Below, piece after piece: positions 27,898-36,996 of a stretch of 64,000 nucleotides of DNA. The translations under genes were made by a program, and so were the position numbers. Positions within the stretch are counted from its first letter, which is position 1; each line of letters begins with the position of its first letter. The notes beneath the pieces are model-generated. The model saw only the letters and a list, made by a program, of their open reading frames with translations. It ran no database searches and had not been told where the DNA came from. The DNA is from Chitinophaga arvensicola (GTDB lineage Bacteria > Bacteroidota > Bacteroidia > Chitinophagales > Chitinophagaceae), in contig NZ_FOJG01000001.1 in the NCBI RefSeq assembly GCF_900110835.1, positions 620,001-684,000 of the forward strand, in the 5' to 3' direction.

Positions 27898-28950
27898 TCA
27901 ATTCAAATTCCGTGCGCCCCTGCTGAGATAAAGTGTCCATATCAGCGACAACATCAGCAGCATTCCCACGCCCTGATGAAGTATTCCATAAGAAATAGGA
28001 ATTTTCACCTGGCTGTTCAACAGTGTCAATACACCCAACAGCACCTGCAGCAATACCAACAGTAAAGGAAGATAACGGATGGTATGTAACAGGCTATGAG
28101 CCGGTGTTTGCGCAGCCTTCCACCACCATACTGCAATAAGGACAGTAATGGCATACGCCAGTCCGCGATGTATAAATTGAATGGTAATAGGATTATGGGC
28201 AATGTCAGTGAGAAATCCTCCCTGGGAGAACATGCCCGTTGGCACCCAGGCACCGTTGATATCCGGCCAGGTATTGGCTACCAGCGCGGTATGCAAACCA
28301 GCCATGAAAGCCCCGTACACCAACTGAACTACCAACAAAATCAGCAACCAGATATTCAGTTTATATAAAACAGGCACTTTTAATACTTCAAAAGGACGGA
28401 TACTCAGTTTCAGGGCAAACCAGAATACATAAGCCAGCAACACTAAAGCCGATATAAAATGGATAGCAAGACGGATATGGTTTACATACAAGTTTTCCTC
28501 ATTCAGACCACTCATGACCATGATCCATCCTATCAAGCCCTGCAGTCCACCCAGTACAAACAGTATGATCATCGGATTGATCATGCTCTTGTTGATCTTC
28601 TTCTTAATAATAAAATAGATAAACGGAATGATGAACACCAATCCCATTAACCGGGCCCAATCGCGATGCAGCCATTCCCAGAAGAAAATGAACTTAAAAT
28701 CTGATAAAGTGAAGTGATTATTCACATATTGATACTGGGCTATCTGCTTATAGCCTTCAAATGCTTTCTCCCAGGCAGCTTCATTCATGGGAGGAAAAGC
28801 TCCCAGCAACGGCTGCCATTCCGTAATAGATAAGCCCGAGCCGGTTAAACGGGTAATTCCGCCCAGCAATACCTGTACTATCAACATGCCCACGCCTATA
28901 TACAGCCAGATAGCCACGGGGCGGTTCTTTTCTAATGTTACTGCTTCCAT
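27898..28950 (-). CDS. ctaA: heme A synthase (COX15/CtaA family)
   Basis: Inner-membrane enzyme oxidising the C8 methyl of heme O to make heme A for aa3-type cytochrome oxidases. Eight hydrophobic segments are visible. LGGITRLTGSGLSITEW is the family signature, and paired histidines lie in EWLHRDWAR, HIRLAIHF, FIHRGLAY and GILHQGVG. 350 residues with a COX15-like (type 2) N-terminal half. Its usual partners, ctaB and the oxidase genes, are not in this window. Confidence 0.93.
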   Translation of the reverse strand: MEAVTLEKNRPVAIWLYIGVGMLIVQVLLGGITRLTGSGLSITEWQPLLGAFPPMNEAAWEKAFEGYKQIAQYQYVNNHFTLSDFKFIFFWEWLHRDWARLMGLVFIIPFIYFIIKKKINKSMINPMIILFVLGGLQGLIGWIMVMSGLNEENLYVNHIRLAIHFISALVLLAYVFWFALKLSIRPFEVLKVPVLYKLNIWLLILLVVQLVYGAFMAGLHTALVANTWPDINGAWVPTGMFSQGGFLTDIAHNPITIQFIHRGLAYAITVLIAVWWWKAAQTPAHSLLHTIRYLPLLLVLLQVLLGVLTLLNSQVKIPISYGILHQGVGMLLMLSLIWTLYLSRGARNLN

Positions 28951-29075
28951 AAACGGTGCAAAAATAGGGAAGAATGCCTAACAAGTCCCCCAAATACTCA
29001 CATTATTTTAACAAAGGCGTAATGTTCTGTTAATCCGCAGATCGGAGCTTTGCTTTGAATTTAAACGGCACCATT

Positions 29076-29089
29076 GTATTAGCTAATAC
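29076..29089. promoter_or_regulatory. 14-bp perfect palindrome
   Basis: GTATTAGCTAATAC, 43 bases before the secreted-protein gene. It could be a dimeric repressor site or another copy of the TTAGC repeat. No -7 box was identified beside it. Confidence 0.35.
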
Positions 29090-29131
29090 CGCCCTCATTA
29101 AAAAAGACGAACACATTAAAAAAATAATGTC

Positions 29132-29584
29132 ATGAAACACTTACGTTTTGTTTTTTTAGCACCCAAAGTAGCTTTGTTGGTATTTGTAACTATCCTTTTC
29201 CCAATTTTACACGCAGCAGCACAAACAGAAACATTTGCATATAACGTGGCAAGATTGAAAGGAAACCCGGTAGCAACGGCTCCTATTGAAGCATTCAACG
29301 TACATATTACACAACTGCAAAAGGATCAGCTGTTATTTCAGCTTTCTGTGGATAATCCTTCCAACGAAAAGCTGACGCTTTACATAAAAGACAATTTCAA
29401 CAATACTTTGCATCGCGAAACACTGCCTGCTACCCTGCGCTTTGAAGCACGTTACAACCTCGCTTCCCTGGAAGACGGCGACTATGTATTCGAAATCAGA
29501 AGCGGCAAAACCAAACTGGCAGAAAAAGCCATTGGCATCAAAACTCAAACGCTGGTAAACAGAAGCGTATCCGTAACCGAGTAG
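29132..29584 (+). CDS. small secreted protein of unknown function
   Basis: 150 residues with a signal peptide ending at about HAAAQ (residue 31). The mature part is predicted beta-rich, with alternating strands in FNVHITQLQKDQLLFQLSV, LTLYIKDNFNN and YVFEIRSGKTKLAEK, like a single immunoglobulin-type sandwich resembling DUF3244 or the C-terminal beta domains of Bacteroidota secreted proteins. It lacks a full Por-type sorting domain. Monocistronic, with a strong terminator; function unknown. Confidence 0.75.
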   Translation: MKHLRFVFLAPKVALLVFVTILFPILHAAAQTETFAYNVARLKGNPVATAPIEAFNVHITQLQKDQLLFQLSVDNPSNEKLTLYIKDNFNNTLHRETLPATLRFEARYNLASLEDGDYVFEIRSGKTKLAEKAIGIKTQTLVNRSVSVTE

Positions 29585-29605
29585 TCCCTCATCGTATAAA
29601 AAAAT

Positions 29606-29641
29606 GAAAGAGGTGGTATCGCTACAGATACCACCTCTTTC
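29606..29641. terminator. bidirectional terminator between convergent genes
   Basis: A 15-bp perfect stem, GAAAGAGGTGGTATC with GATACCACCTCTTTC, around a 6-nt loop. It lies between the small secreted-protein gene (+) and the GH3 chimera (-), with T-rich flanks on both strands. Confidence 0.85.
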
Positions 29642-29660
29642 TATTTTTAATCAAACCCCT

Positions 29661-32645
29661 TTATCTACGGGTCGATTCATATACTGCTTCAAACATTTTC
29701 TCGCGGGTATGCAATGCCGTTAATTTCGTATTGGCACCACCGTTAGGATATACCCGGTTGCTCAGGAAAATGAATACCAATCCGGAAGTTGGGTCTGCCC
29801 AAACACAGGTACCGGTATAACCGGTATGACCAAAAGTAGCAGCAGACGCACTTTTAGCCGGATATGGCTCCCGTCTCGTACTATTGTCTTTCTCCGGCTT
29901 ATCAAATCCCAGTCCGCGACGGCTGATATTACTGTTATAAGCAGTAAACAAGTCCACAGTAGCTGGTTTAATATATTGTACCCCATTGAAAGAACCCTTG
30001 TTCAACAACATCTGCATAATAACTCCCAGATCATGGGCATTGGAAAATAAACCGGCATGCCCGGCTACTCCGCCAAACATGGCTGCCCCCGGATCATGTA
30101 CATCTCCGCGCAGTAGCTGCATCCGGAAAGAATACTCCCGCTCCGTAGGTACAATCTCCGTTAACGCAAAACGCTCTCTCGGCAAAAATCCAGTAGTCGC
30201 TAATCCCATCGGGGCATAAAAGGTTTCCCGCACATAATCATTCAGCTTTTTACCCGTGAGCTCCTCTACTATCTTCCCCAGGAATATGAAATCACAATCG
30301 CTGTAAACATAGCCCTGGCGGGGTGATAGCCTACTGTCGAGAATTTTCTTCCAGATCGTATCCACATAACTGTTTTCCATGTACAGCTGATCAGCCACCC
30401 TTACCCCGTGCGTAGCATCAGGGCTTGTGTGGTATAATACCGTATCCGGACGGGCATTATTATAAAGGGTTTCCTTATAAAAAGGAATAAAGGCTACCAG
30501 TCCGGCCTGATGCAACAGCACATCGCGGATCCTCAATCCTGCTTTATCCGTACCCAGCACTTGCGGCAGATATACGCCCAGTGTGGCATCCAGGTTTATT
30601 TTTCCTTCATCATATAACCGCATCACCGATAAGGTAGTGGCACATACTTTCGTCACCGAAGCCAGATCATAAATAGATTGCGGTGATACCGCCTCTGCTT
30701 TGTTGTATTCGTAATGGCCGAAACAGCGATTGTAGATAATTTTGCCGTTTTTCATGGCCAATACCTGCGCTCCTGGTGCGGCTGCGCGGGCAATCATATC
30801 ATTGGCCAGCCCATCGATCTGTAAAAGCGTCTGTTCATTTACACCTGCTTCTTTCGCTGTAGCAGTGGGCAGTACGGTAAACTGGTTCACAGTATAGGTG
30901 ATGCCGGTACCGGAAGGCAATCCGGGACAAACCGTCACCGGCAGTTTTCCGGAAGGACCCAGTTTGCCAAAAAGCAAGTCGGCAGCAGCTCTCTGGGTCG
31001 TGCTGTCATCTTCATAGGCAGCTACCAGGTGAGGCGCATCACAGAAATACTGGAGTGCATACGGATTACCAAAAACAACAGTGGCAGAAGGCATTTCTGA
31101 TTGCAACTGACGGATGATCAATCGCTCCGCCATGGAAAGACCGAAGTTATTGGCCGGACGGCGGCTATAGTCGTGCAAACTGATAATAACCGCTTTATAA
31201 TCACGCTGGATCCGGGATACTATCGGCGCAATCTGTTGTACGGATTGCTGCGAGGTAAAGATGAAAACATCTGTACCGGGCTTATATTCTTTGATCGATT
31301 GAAGGAAAGTATTACTGGAATTGGCGCCTACGGCAATAACGGCCAGTTTTTGCTGGGCCATAGCCGGGGAAAAAGGAATCAGCTTCTTATCGTTGCGCAC
31401 CAGGGTGATAGCGCTTTCCGCGATTCTTTTACGCAGCGTATCTGTTTTGGCGTTCAGATCTTCCGCCAGGTGATCGGTGTTGATACGTTGCGGTTGCCAC
31501 AGTCCGAGGTTATATTTAGCCCGTAAAACTTTCTTTACGCGGGCGTCTACTTCGTCCTGGTCAATTTTACCTGCCTTAATGGCTTTGCGGATGGCATCTA
31601 CACTACCGGCTGCGGTGGAGGGCAGGATCATCAGATCGTTACCGGCGAGCAGCGACTGTAAGGATTCCTGTCCTTTGGTATAGAATTTCGCGATGCCTTT
31701 CATTTCCAGGGCATCGGTAACGATGAGGCCTTTAAAACCCATCTCTTCTTTCAGCAGTTTTGTAACGGCATTGTAAGAAATAGAGGTAGGTGTATTCGGT
31801 TTTTTATCGATAGATGGAATATAAAGATGTCCGATCATGACAGACTGCACACCTGCAGCTATGGCTTCGCGGAAGGGATATAGCTCCAGGGAGTCGAGTT
31901 GCGCCCTTGTCTTATTGATGGTGGGCAGATCCAGGTGGGAATCTACGTTCGTGTCGCCATGTCCGGGAAAGTGTTTGGCGCAGGCCATAATGCCCGCGTC
32001 CTGCATACCACGGATGGTGGCAACGCCCATGCGGGCTACCTGGTATTTGTTTTCTCCGAAAGAGCGGTCGTTGATAACGGGATTAGATGGATTGTTATTC
32101 ACATCCACGTCCGGGGCAAAGTCGATATGAATCCCCAGGCGACGGCATTGTTCGCCCATGAGCCTACCGGCGTCATAAGCCAGGGTGGTGTCCTGCATGG
32201 CGCCTATCATCATGTTGCGGGGAAGGGAAATCACGCTGTCGAGGCGCATGCCCAGTCCCCATTCTCCGTCGATAGCCACCAGCAGTGGCACTTTGGAGAT
32301 AGATTGATAGTAGTTGGTGAGATTGGCTTGTCTTACCGGGCCTCCCTGGAAGAAGATCACGCCGCCTACTTTGTTATCCTGTATATCCTTTATAACTGCA
32401 TTGATATGGTCTTGCCCCAGGTTGGAATGCGCCCTGATCATGATCAGCTGGGCGATGCGCTCATCTGGGGTGAGTGACTGAAACACACTATCCACCCACT
32501 GGGAGGCATTATCCTGCTGTGGAACGGCCTTTTGGGTGTTCTCCTTTTTATGCTTCTTTTTCTCCTTGAATACCAGGGGCGCAGAAATGGCGCTTCCTGT
32601 CATCATCAAGCCTGTAAGTCCTGCAACCAATAATTGTTTCCTCAT
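29661..32645 (-). CDS. GH3 beta-N-acetylhexosaminidase / serine beta-lactamase-fold chimera
   Basis: 994 residues with a signal peptide. The N-terminal GH3 domain (about 55-390) is of the NagZ type: KHFPGHGDT (224-232) with DSH (236-238) supplies the His/Asp acid-base pair, and Asp311 in VTDALEM is the nucleophile. A linker/GH3-C-like region (about 400-590) follows. The C-terminal domain is a class C beta-lactamase/esterase fold: Ser663-x-x-Lys666 in SVTK, Tyr781 in YSD and His940 in HTG. Such fusions are found in Bacteroidota. The likely role is periplasmic trimming of peptidoglycan fragments, with one half removing GlcNAc and the other acting on the peptide or an ester. Antibiotic resistance is not implied. 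Confidence 0.92.
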   Translation of the reverse strand: MRKQLLVAGLTGLMMTGSAISAPLVFKEKKKHKKENTQKAVPQQDNASQWVDSVFQSLTPDERIAQLIMIRAHSNLGQDHINAVIKDIQDNKVGGVIFFQGGPVRQANLTNYYQSISKVPLLVAIDGEWGLGMRLDSVISLPRNMMIGAMQDTTLAYDAGRLMGEQCRRLGIHIDFAPDVDVNNNPSNPVINDRSFGENKYQVARMGVATIRGMQDAGIMACAKHFPGHGDTNVDSHLDLPTINKTRAQLDSLELYPFREAIAAGVQSVMIGHLYIPSIDKKPNTPTSISYNAVTKLLKEEMGFKGLIVTDALEMKGIAKFYTKGQESLQSLLAGNDLMILPSTAAGSVDAIRKAIKAGKIDQDEVDARVKKVLRAKYNLGLWQPQRINTDHLAEDLNAKTDTLRKRIAESAITLVRNDKKLIPFSPAMAQQKLAVIAVGANSSNTFLQSIKEYKPGTDVFIFTSQQSVQQIAPIVSRIQRDYKAVIISLHDYSRRPANNFGLSMAERLIIRQLQSEMPSATVVFGNPYALQYFCDAPHLVAAYEDDSTTQRAAADLLFGKLGPSGKLPVTVCPGLPSGTGITYTVNQFTVLPTATAKEAGVNEQTLLQIDGLANDMIARAAAPGAQVLAMKNGKIIYNRCFGHYEYNKAEAVSPQSIYDLASVTKVCATTLSVMRLYDEGKINLDATLGVYLPQVLGTDKAGLRIRDVLLHQAGLVAFIPFYKETLYNNARPDTVLYHTSPDATHGVRVADQLYMENSYVDTIWKKILDSRLSPRQGYVYSDCDFIFLGKIVEELTGKKLNDYVRETFYAPMGLATTGFLPRERFALTEIVPTEREYSFRMQLLRGDVHDPGAAMFGGVAGHAGLFSNAHDLGVIMQMLLNKGSFNGVQYIKPATVDLFTAYNSNISRRGLGFDKPEKDNSTRREPYPAKSASAATFGHTGYTGTCVWADPTSGLVFIFLSNRVYPNGGANTKLTALHTREKMFEAVYESTRR

Positions 32646-32884
32646 ATCATAAACTTACAAATATTCATGCGTAAATCCAGAGCGGCCTGCTGAATATCAA
32701 CTAATTACTAATAATAATCATATGATTTTGTCAGATAGAAAGTATTTCGTTAAATTAGGATAGCCTGTTAAAGATAATTTAGTGATTGTGGTTAAAAATT
32801 AAAATATGTTTATTAATTTGTCAGAATATTTACATTTAGTTTAACCAATCGTAATTTTAATTACCAATACATTCATCTGTTTCT

Positions 32885-32892
32885 TATATTTG
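32885..32892 (+). promoter_or_regulatory. -7 promoter box (TATATTTG) for adk
   Basis: Exact TAnnTTTG match 33 bases before the adk ATG. The 280-bp AT-rich divergent region upstream (32646-32925) otherwise shows nothing clear. Confidence 0.6.
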
Positions 32893-32925
32893 CAACCTTG
32901 CGAGTAAAGTAGATTTAAATAAAAC

Positions 32926-33516
32926 ATGGTCAATCTCATTTTATTTGGCCCTCCCGGTAGCGGCAAGGGTACACAAAGTGCTAACATTATCCAGAAGTAC
33001 GGACTTATTCACCTGTCAACCGGCGATTTACTTCGCAGTGAGATCGGCGATAAAACCCCACTGGGTCTTGAGGCCAAGAAATTCATGGATCAGGGCCAGT
33101 TGGTTCCGGATGAAGTGGTGATTGGCATGATCAGCTCCAAACTGGAAGCTAATCCTGAAGCACGTGGTTTCATTTTCGACGGTTTTCCGCGTACCACTGC
33201 ACAGGCAGAGGCGCTGGATAAGCTGCTGACACTTAAGAAAACGGCTATTTCTGTGGTATTATCCCTGGAAGTTCCGGAAGACGCGCTGATCAAGCGTTTG
33301 CTGAACCGTGGTTTAACCTCCGGCCGCAGCGATGATGCTTCTGAAGAAATAGTGAAAGCACGTATCGTGGAATATCATAACAAAACCGCTCCTGTAGCCG
33401 ATCACTATGCCAAATTTGGCAAGTTCAAGAAGGTAAAGGGAGATGGTACAGAAGAAGAAGTCTTCGAACTGTTGTCCAAAGAACTGGATGAACTGGTAGG
33501 GGAAAGAGTACAATAG
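32926..33516 (+). CDS. adk: adenylate kinase
   Basis: Interconverts ATP + AMP and 2 ADP. The P-loop GPPGSGKGTQ is at residues 7-16, AMP-site motifs include STGDLLR and FDGFPRT, and the lid region is short (GLTSGRSDDASEE) with no zinc cysteines. 196 residues is the short-lid form. A complex hairpin follows the stop codon. Confidence 0.97.
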   Translation: MVNLILFGPPGSGKGTQSANIIQKYGLIHLSTGDLLRSEIGDKTPLGLEAKKFMDQGQLVPDEVVIGMISSKLEANPEARGFIFDGFPRTTAQAEALDKLLTLKKTAISVVLSLEVPEDALIKRLLNRGLTSGRSDDASEEIVKARIVEYHNKTAPVADHYAKFGKFKKVKGDGTEEEVFELLSKELDELVGERVQ

Positions 33517-33561
33517 TAGCGGAAATCCGCTCTGAAAAAGACTTTTAGCATCTTATTATAC

Positions 33562-33640
33562 AACGCAAAGATTGTAAGTAAAGAGCTCCTGGCACATGAT
33601 GGTGCTAATTAGCTCAAACTTCACGATCTTTGCGTTTTGT
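33562..33640 (+). terminator. elongated hairpin with T-rich tail after adk
   Basis: The outer stem AACGCAAAGAT/ATCTTTGCGTT (33562-33572 with 33626-33636) continues inward through GT/AC, AAGT/ACTT, GAGCT/AGCTC and GCAC/GTGC to an ATGATG loop. This gives an almost unbroken 75-nt folded arm, followed by TTTGTTTTT. It is likely an adk terminator or attenuator before obg, though its size exceeds a simple terminator. Confidence 0.6.
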
Positions 33641-33644
33641 TTTT

Positions 33645-33663
33645 CCGGGGTAATGGACCCCGG
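33645..33663 (+). promoter_or_regulatory. GC-rich hairpin in the obg leader
   Basis: CCGGGG (33645-33650), loop TAATGGA, CCCCGG (33658-33663), ending 21 bases before the GTG start of obg. It is close enough to influence ribosome access or mRNA stability. Confidence 0.5.
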
Positions 33664-33684
33664 CATATTTAAAATCCGAGAATA

Positions 33685-34713
33685 GTGGAAAAAGCGAACT
33701 TCGTAGATTATATCCGTGTATTTTGTAAATCCGGGAAAGGTGGCGCAGGAAGTATGCACTTTATGCGTACCAAATTCAATGCGCAAGCCGGCCCTGATGG
33801 CGGCGACGGCGGAAGAGGCGGGCATGTTATTTTAAGAGGTAATTCACAGCTGTGGACCCTCCTGCACCTCCGCTGGCATAAAAACCTGCTTGCAGAAGAC
33901 GGCGAAAACGGCAGCGGCGACAACTGCACCGGCCGTTTTGGTAAAGATATTGTCATTGAAGTACCGCTGGGTACACAAGCCAAGGATGAAGAAACCGGCC
34001 GCGTAGAAGCAGAAATCCTGCACGACGGACAGGAACTGATCTGGATTCCGGGCGGACAAGGAGGAAAAGGTAACGCCTATTTCAAATCTGCCACCAATCA
34101 AACACCGGAATACGCACAGCCAGGCATGCCCGGCACAGAAGGCTGGAAAGTAGTGGAACTGAAAGTATTGGCAGATGTGGGCCTGGTAGGTTTCCCCAAT
34201 GCCGGCAAATCCACGCTCCTGTCTACCATCACCGCTGCCAAACCCAAAGTGGCCGATTATGCCTTTACTACCCTCACTCCCCAGCTGGGTATGGTAGAAT
34301 ACCGCGACAACAAATCATTCTGTATCGCCGATCTTCCAGGTATTATCGAAGGCGCCCATGAAGGAAAAGGATTGGGTCACCGATTTTTAAGACATATTGA
34401 AAGAAACGCCGTATTATTATTCCTTATTCCAGCCGATAGTGCCGATCATCGTAAAGATTTTGAAGTACTTGTAAATGAACTGGAACAATATAATCCCGAA
34501 TTGCTGGATAAACAGTTTCTGCTGGCCATCAGTAAAAGCGATATGCTCGATGATGAACTGAAAGCTGCTATATCAGCGGAGTTACCGGAAGATGTTCCGC
34601 ATGTATTTATTTCCTCTGTTACCAATCAGGGCCTCAGTGAATTAAAGGACATATTGTGGGAAGCCCTCAACAGAAAAGTGGATACTACTCCCGATAAGGT
34701 AAACGCAGAGTAA
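33685..34713 (+). CDS. obg: GTPase Obg/CgtA
   Basis: Essential ribosome-assembly GTPase. The glycine-rich Obg fold occupies about residues 1-158 ([27 protein letters not shown]). The G domain follows with [11 protein letters not shown], a DLPGIIEG switch II and SKSD. It ends shortly after the G domain at 342 residues, lacking the C-terminal OCT extension of Gram-positive Obg. The start is GTG, placing [10 protein letters not shown] at the usual N-terminus. Two hairpins separate it from adk. Confidence 0.95.
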   Translation: MEKANFVDYIRVFCKSGKGGAGSMHFMRTKFNAQAGPDGGDGGRGGHVILRGNSQLWTLLHLRWHKNLLAEDGENGSGDNCTGRFGKDIVIEVPLGTQAKDEETGRVEAEILHDGQELIWIPGGQGGKGNAYFKSATNQTPEYAQPGMPGTEGWKVVELKVLADVGLVGFPNAGKSTLLSTITAAKPKVADYAFTTLTPQLGMVEYRDNKSFCIADLPGIIEGAHEGKGLGHRFLRHIERNAVLLFLIPADSADHRKDFEVLVNELEQYNPELLDKQFLLAISKSDMLDDELKAAISAELPEDVPHVFISSVTNQGLSELKDILWEALNRKVDTTPDKVNAE

Positions 34714-34777
34714 CTGTTTCCGGACTTACGGGGAAACTATTTCTGACGCCAATGTTCGTTACAGTATCCCGTATACC

Positions 34778-35485
34778 ATGAAAACAATCCTTTTTCTTGC
34801 AACTTTTTCATTGTTGCTGCCAGCTTGCCAGGAACCGGCCAGGCCTGTGAAAGAACGCCCTGTGCAGATCGATACCATGCAACTGGTAGCACCACCCGCG
34901 CCATTGGTAAAAGTAGCGTCCAACGAAGTATACGTAGTGAGTCGGGACTCCACTACGTATATCCGTTTCGGCGATTGCTACTTCTCGCTCGACTGGATCA
35001 CCGCCGATCCCAGACGCAACGACTTCGAAATGCATCCGGATACGCTCTACTTTAACCTCGCACATTTACGTACCATAGAAGGCCAGATGCTCGCGGTTAC
35101 CACCGGAGAAGCAGAAAAAATACGGGTATTTCAATGCTACGAAACCAGCGCCATCATCGAAAAAAAACCATTGCTCCAATGGAAACATTACCGCTCCCCC
35201 TGGGAAACACTTATCCCCGAAGCCAGTAACTTCTTCCTATGTAAAAAATATACCCAGGCTGAAAGAACCAGGTTTCCGCCCACCAGCATACATGCTTTAC
35301 AACAACATGTAAAACAACATGGTTCCCCCGCTGCCTACGCCAGCGTGGCACAGCTGGATACTTTCCCCTCCCCTTCAGCCAACGTAAATATCAGCAGGTA
35401 CTATATCCGGCTCGACGGCGGCGATAAAAAAACCGCAGACAAGATCAACAAGCTCCTGATTATCGACGTCAACTTTAATGGCTGA
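34778..35485 (+). CDS. lipoprotein of unknown function
   Basis: 235 residues. The lipoprotein signal ends LLLPAC (Cys17). The mature part is mixed alpha/beta with no recognised motif; notable is a conserved-looking central stretch YIRFGDCYFSLDWITADP. It precedes another lipoprotein and a DUF2306 membrane protein on the same strand. A TATATTTA box lies between it and the next gene, so they may not be strictly co-transcribed. Confidence 0.7.
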   Translation: MKTILFLATFSLLLPACQEPARPVKERPVQIDTMQLVAPPAPLVKVASNEVYVVSRDSTTYIRFGDCYFSLDWITADPRRNDFEMHPDTLYFNLAHLRTIEGQMLAVTTGEAEKIRVFQCYETSAIIEKKPLLQWKHYRSPWETLIPEASNFFLCKKYTQAERTRFPPTSIHALQQHVKQHGSPAAYASVAQLDTFPSPSANVNISRYYIRLDGGDKKTADKINKLLIIDVNFNG

Positions 35486-35524
35486 TAACAAAAATCACAT
35501 TCACTATATTTACAAAAAAAACGG

Positions 35525-36289
35525 GTGAAACAATTAACTGCTATCCTTATCATCACCATCCTGGCATTCCAGGCATGCAAACCTTCCGCCGGCAAACAAC
35601 CCGAAGAAACGGCTACCATCAACGATAGTGCTGTACGCGGCAAAATACTCGATACCTATAAAGGCGACTTCGGCAACGCCCCTATCTATATTACCCTCAA
35701 TTATTTAAATCATCAGCATATAGCCGGGTACAACGTCCACAAAGGCTTACGCCGTAACCTCCACGGGGAACTGAAAAAAGATAACAATAACTGGATAGTC
35801 ACCCTCAGCGAACCAGGCGACCATCCCTTCGATGGAAAGTTTGTGATCACTTTCGATTCCGCCTTTAATGCCGGTAAAGGCACCTGGACGCCGCTCAATA
35901 CCAACACACTGAAGGAAAAAAGCTTTGATATTCAACGAAATTCCGGCTATGGCCAGCAGGCCGCCATCGCTGCAGGCACGCCTACATTCGACGCCTTTTT
36001 TATGGACGAAAAATTCTATAAAAGCGATTTCGCCTTTAAATCAGATGGTAGCTGCCTGCTGCAACTCTACGAACAGGTAAACGACTCTACCCTCGCAGAT
36101 CAACTGCTCCGGATCAGAGGTACTTACGAACGCACCAGCGACTCCACCGTGAAAATATCCTGGGAGAAAAACACCCACTTTAAAGAACCTAATATAGAAG
36201 GGAAACTGAGCATGCACCATGAGGAAGACGGATCAGAATACATTACCGGTTTAACTTTTGAAGACCTCCGTTTCGTAACTGGTCCGTAA
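35525..36289 (+). CDS. lipoprotein of unknown function
   Basis: 254 residues, GTG start at 35525. The signal ends AFQAC (Cys18). The mature region has short beta-rich repeats, including IYITLNYLNHQHIAGY, LHGELKKDNNNWIVTLSEP, GKFVITFD and IEGKLSMHHEEDG, suggesting a lipocalin-like or small barrel fold. I do not recognise the family. The stop is one base before the DUF2306 start, so the two are co-translated and may work together at the membrane. Confidence 0.7.
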   Translation: MKQLTAILIITILAFQACKPSAGKQPEETATINDSAVRGKILDTYKGDFGNAPIYITLNYLNHQHIAGYNVHKGLRRNLHGELKKDNNNWIVTLSEPGDHPFDGKFVITFDSAFNAGKGTWTPLNTNTLKEKSFDIQRNSGYGQQAAIAAGTPTFDAFFMDEKFYKSDFAFKSDGSCLLQLYEQVNDSTLADQLLRIRGTYERTSDSTVKISWEKNTHFKEPNIEGKLSMHHEEDGSEYITGLTFEDLRFVTGP

Positions 36290-36290
36290 G

Positions 36291-36944
36291 ATGAAAGCCA
36301 TCCTGAAACAAATAGCATGGATACTAACAGCAACGGCTATACTATATGGGGCCTGGCTGATGCTGTTACTTACCATTCCATATGCTGCTTTCGAAAGATA
36401 CACCGACTTCCTGCTCACCAAGCAGCGGGTATATCATATTCTACACTGGCGCATCAGTTTCTATATTCACATATTCGTCAGCATCACCGTGTTGCTGGCG
36501 GGCTTACTGCAATTCAGTAAATACCTGCTCGATAACTTTCCACGGCTGCACCGCAATTGCGGGAAAGTGTACGCGCTGGTAGTGATCTTTCTCAGCGGCC
36601 CCACAGGATTGATCATGGGATTTTACGCCAATGGTGGAATCTATGCCCGGATCAGCTTTGTGTTGCTTTCCGTGTTGTGGATCATCTTTACCATCCTCGG
36701 CTGGAAACGGGCTATGCAAGGGCGTTGGCCGGAACACATCACCTGGATGCTACGCAGCTATGCACTCACGCTGTCTGCACTTTCCCTGCGCTTTTATGCT
36801 TTGATACTCGGCTGGATGCACATGCCGCTCAGACCCGTCACCGCCTATATCACTATTTCCTGGTTAAGCTGGACCGTAAACCTCCTGCTGGCGGAGTGGC
36901 TCATCAAACGCATGCTCATTAAAAGAATGAATTTACCCGCATAA
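36291..36944 (+). CDS. DUF2306 family membrane protein
   Basis: 217 residues with about six hydrophobic segments. Conserved histidines lie in VYHILHWRISFYIHIF, RLHRNCGKVYAL and WPEHITWMLRSYALTL. The LHRNCGKVY pattern and the histidines in membrane helices are typical of DUF2306, which resembles cytochrome b561-like proteins; heme binding is possible but unproven. It begins one base after the preceding lipoprotein stop. Confidence 0.82.
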   Translation: MKAILKQIAWILTATAILYGAWLMLLLTIPYAAFERYTDFLLTKQRVYHILHWRISFYIHIFVSITVLLAGLLQFSKYLLDNFPRLHRNCGKVYALVVIFLSGPTGLIMGFYANGGIYARISFVLLSVLWIIFTILGWKRAMQGRWPEHITWMLRSYALTLSALSLRFYALILGWMHMPLRPVTAYITISWLSWTVNLLLAEWLIKRMLIKRMNLPA

Positions 36945-36945
36945 A

Positions 36946-36981
36946 AAACGGCGGTACTTCCGAAAGGAAATACCGCCGTTT
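36946..36981. terminator. bidirectional terminator
   Basis: AAACGGCGGTA (36946-36956) pairs with TACCGCCGTTT (36971-36981), continuing as TTCC-GAAA-GGAA with a tetraloop. It sits between convergent genes. Confidence 0.85.
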
Positions 36982-36996
36982 CTATCTTTTTATTTT

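Noticed and set aside
29661..32645. Antibiotic-resistance beta-lactamase
   Set aside because: The beta-lactamase fold is fused to a NagZ-like GH3 with a signal peptide; cell-wall metabolism is the more likely role.
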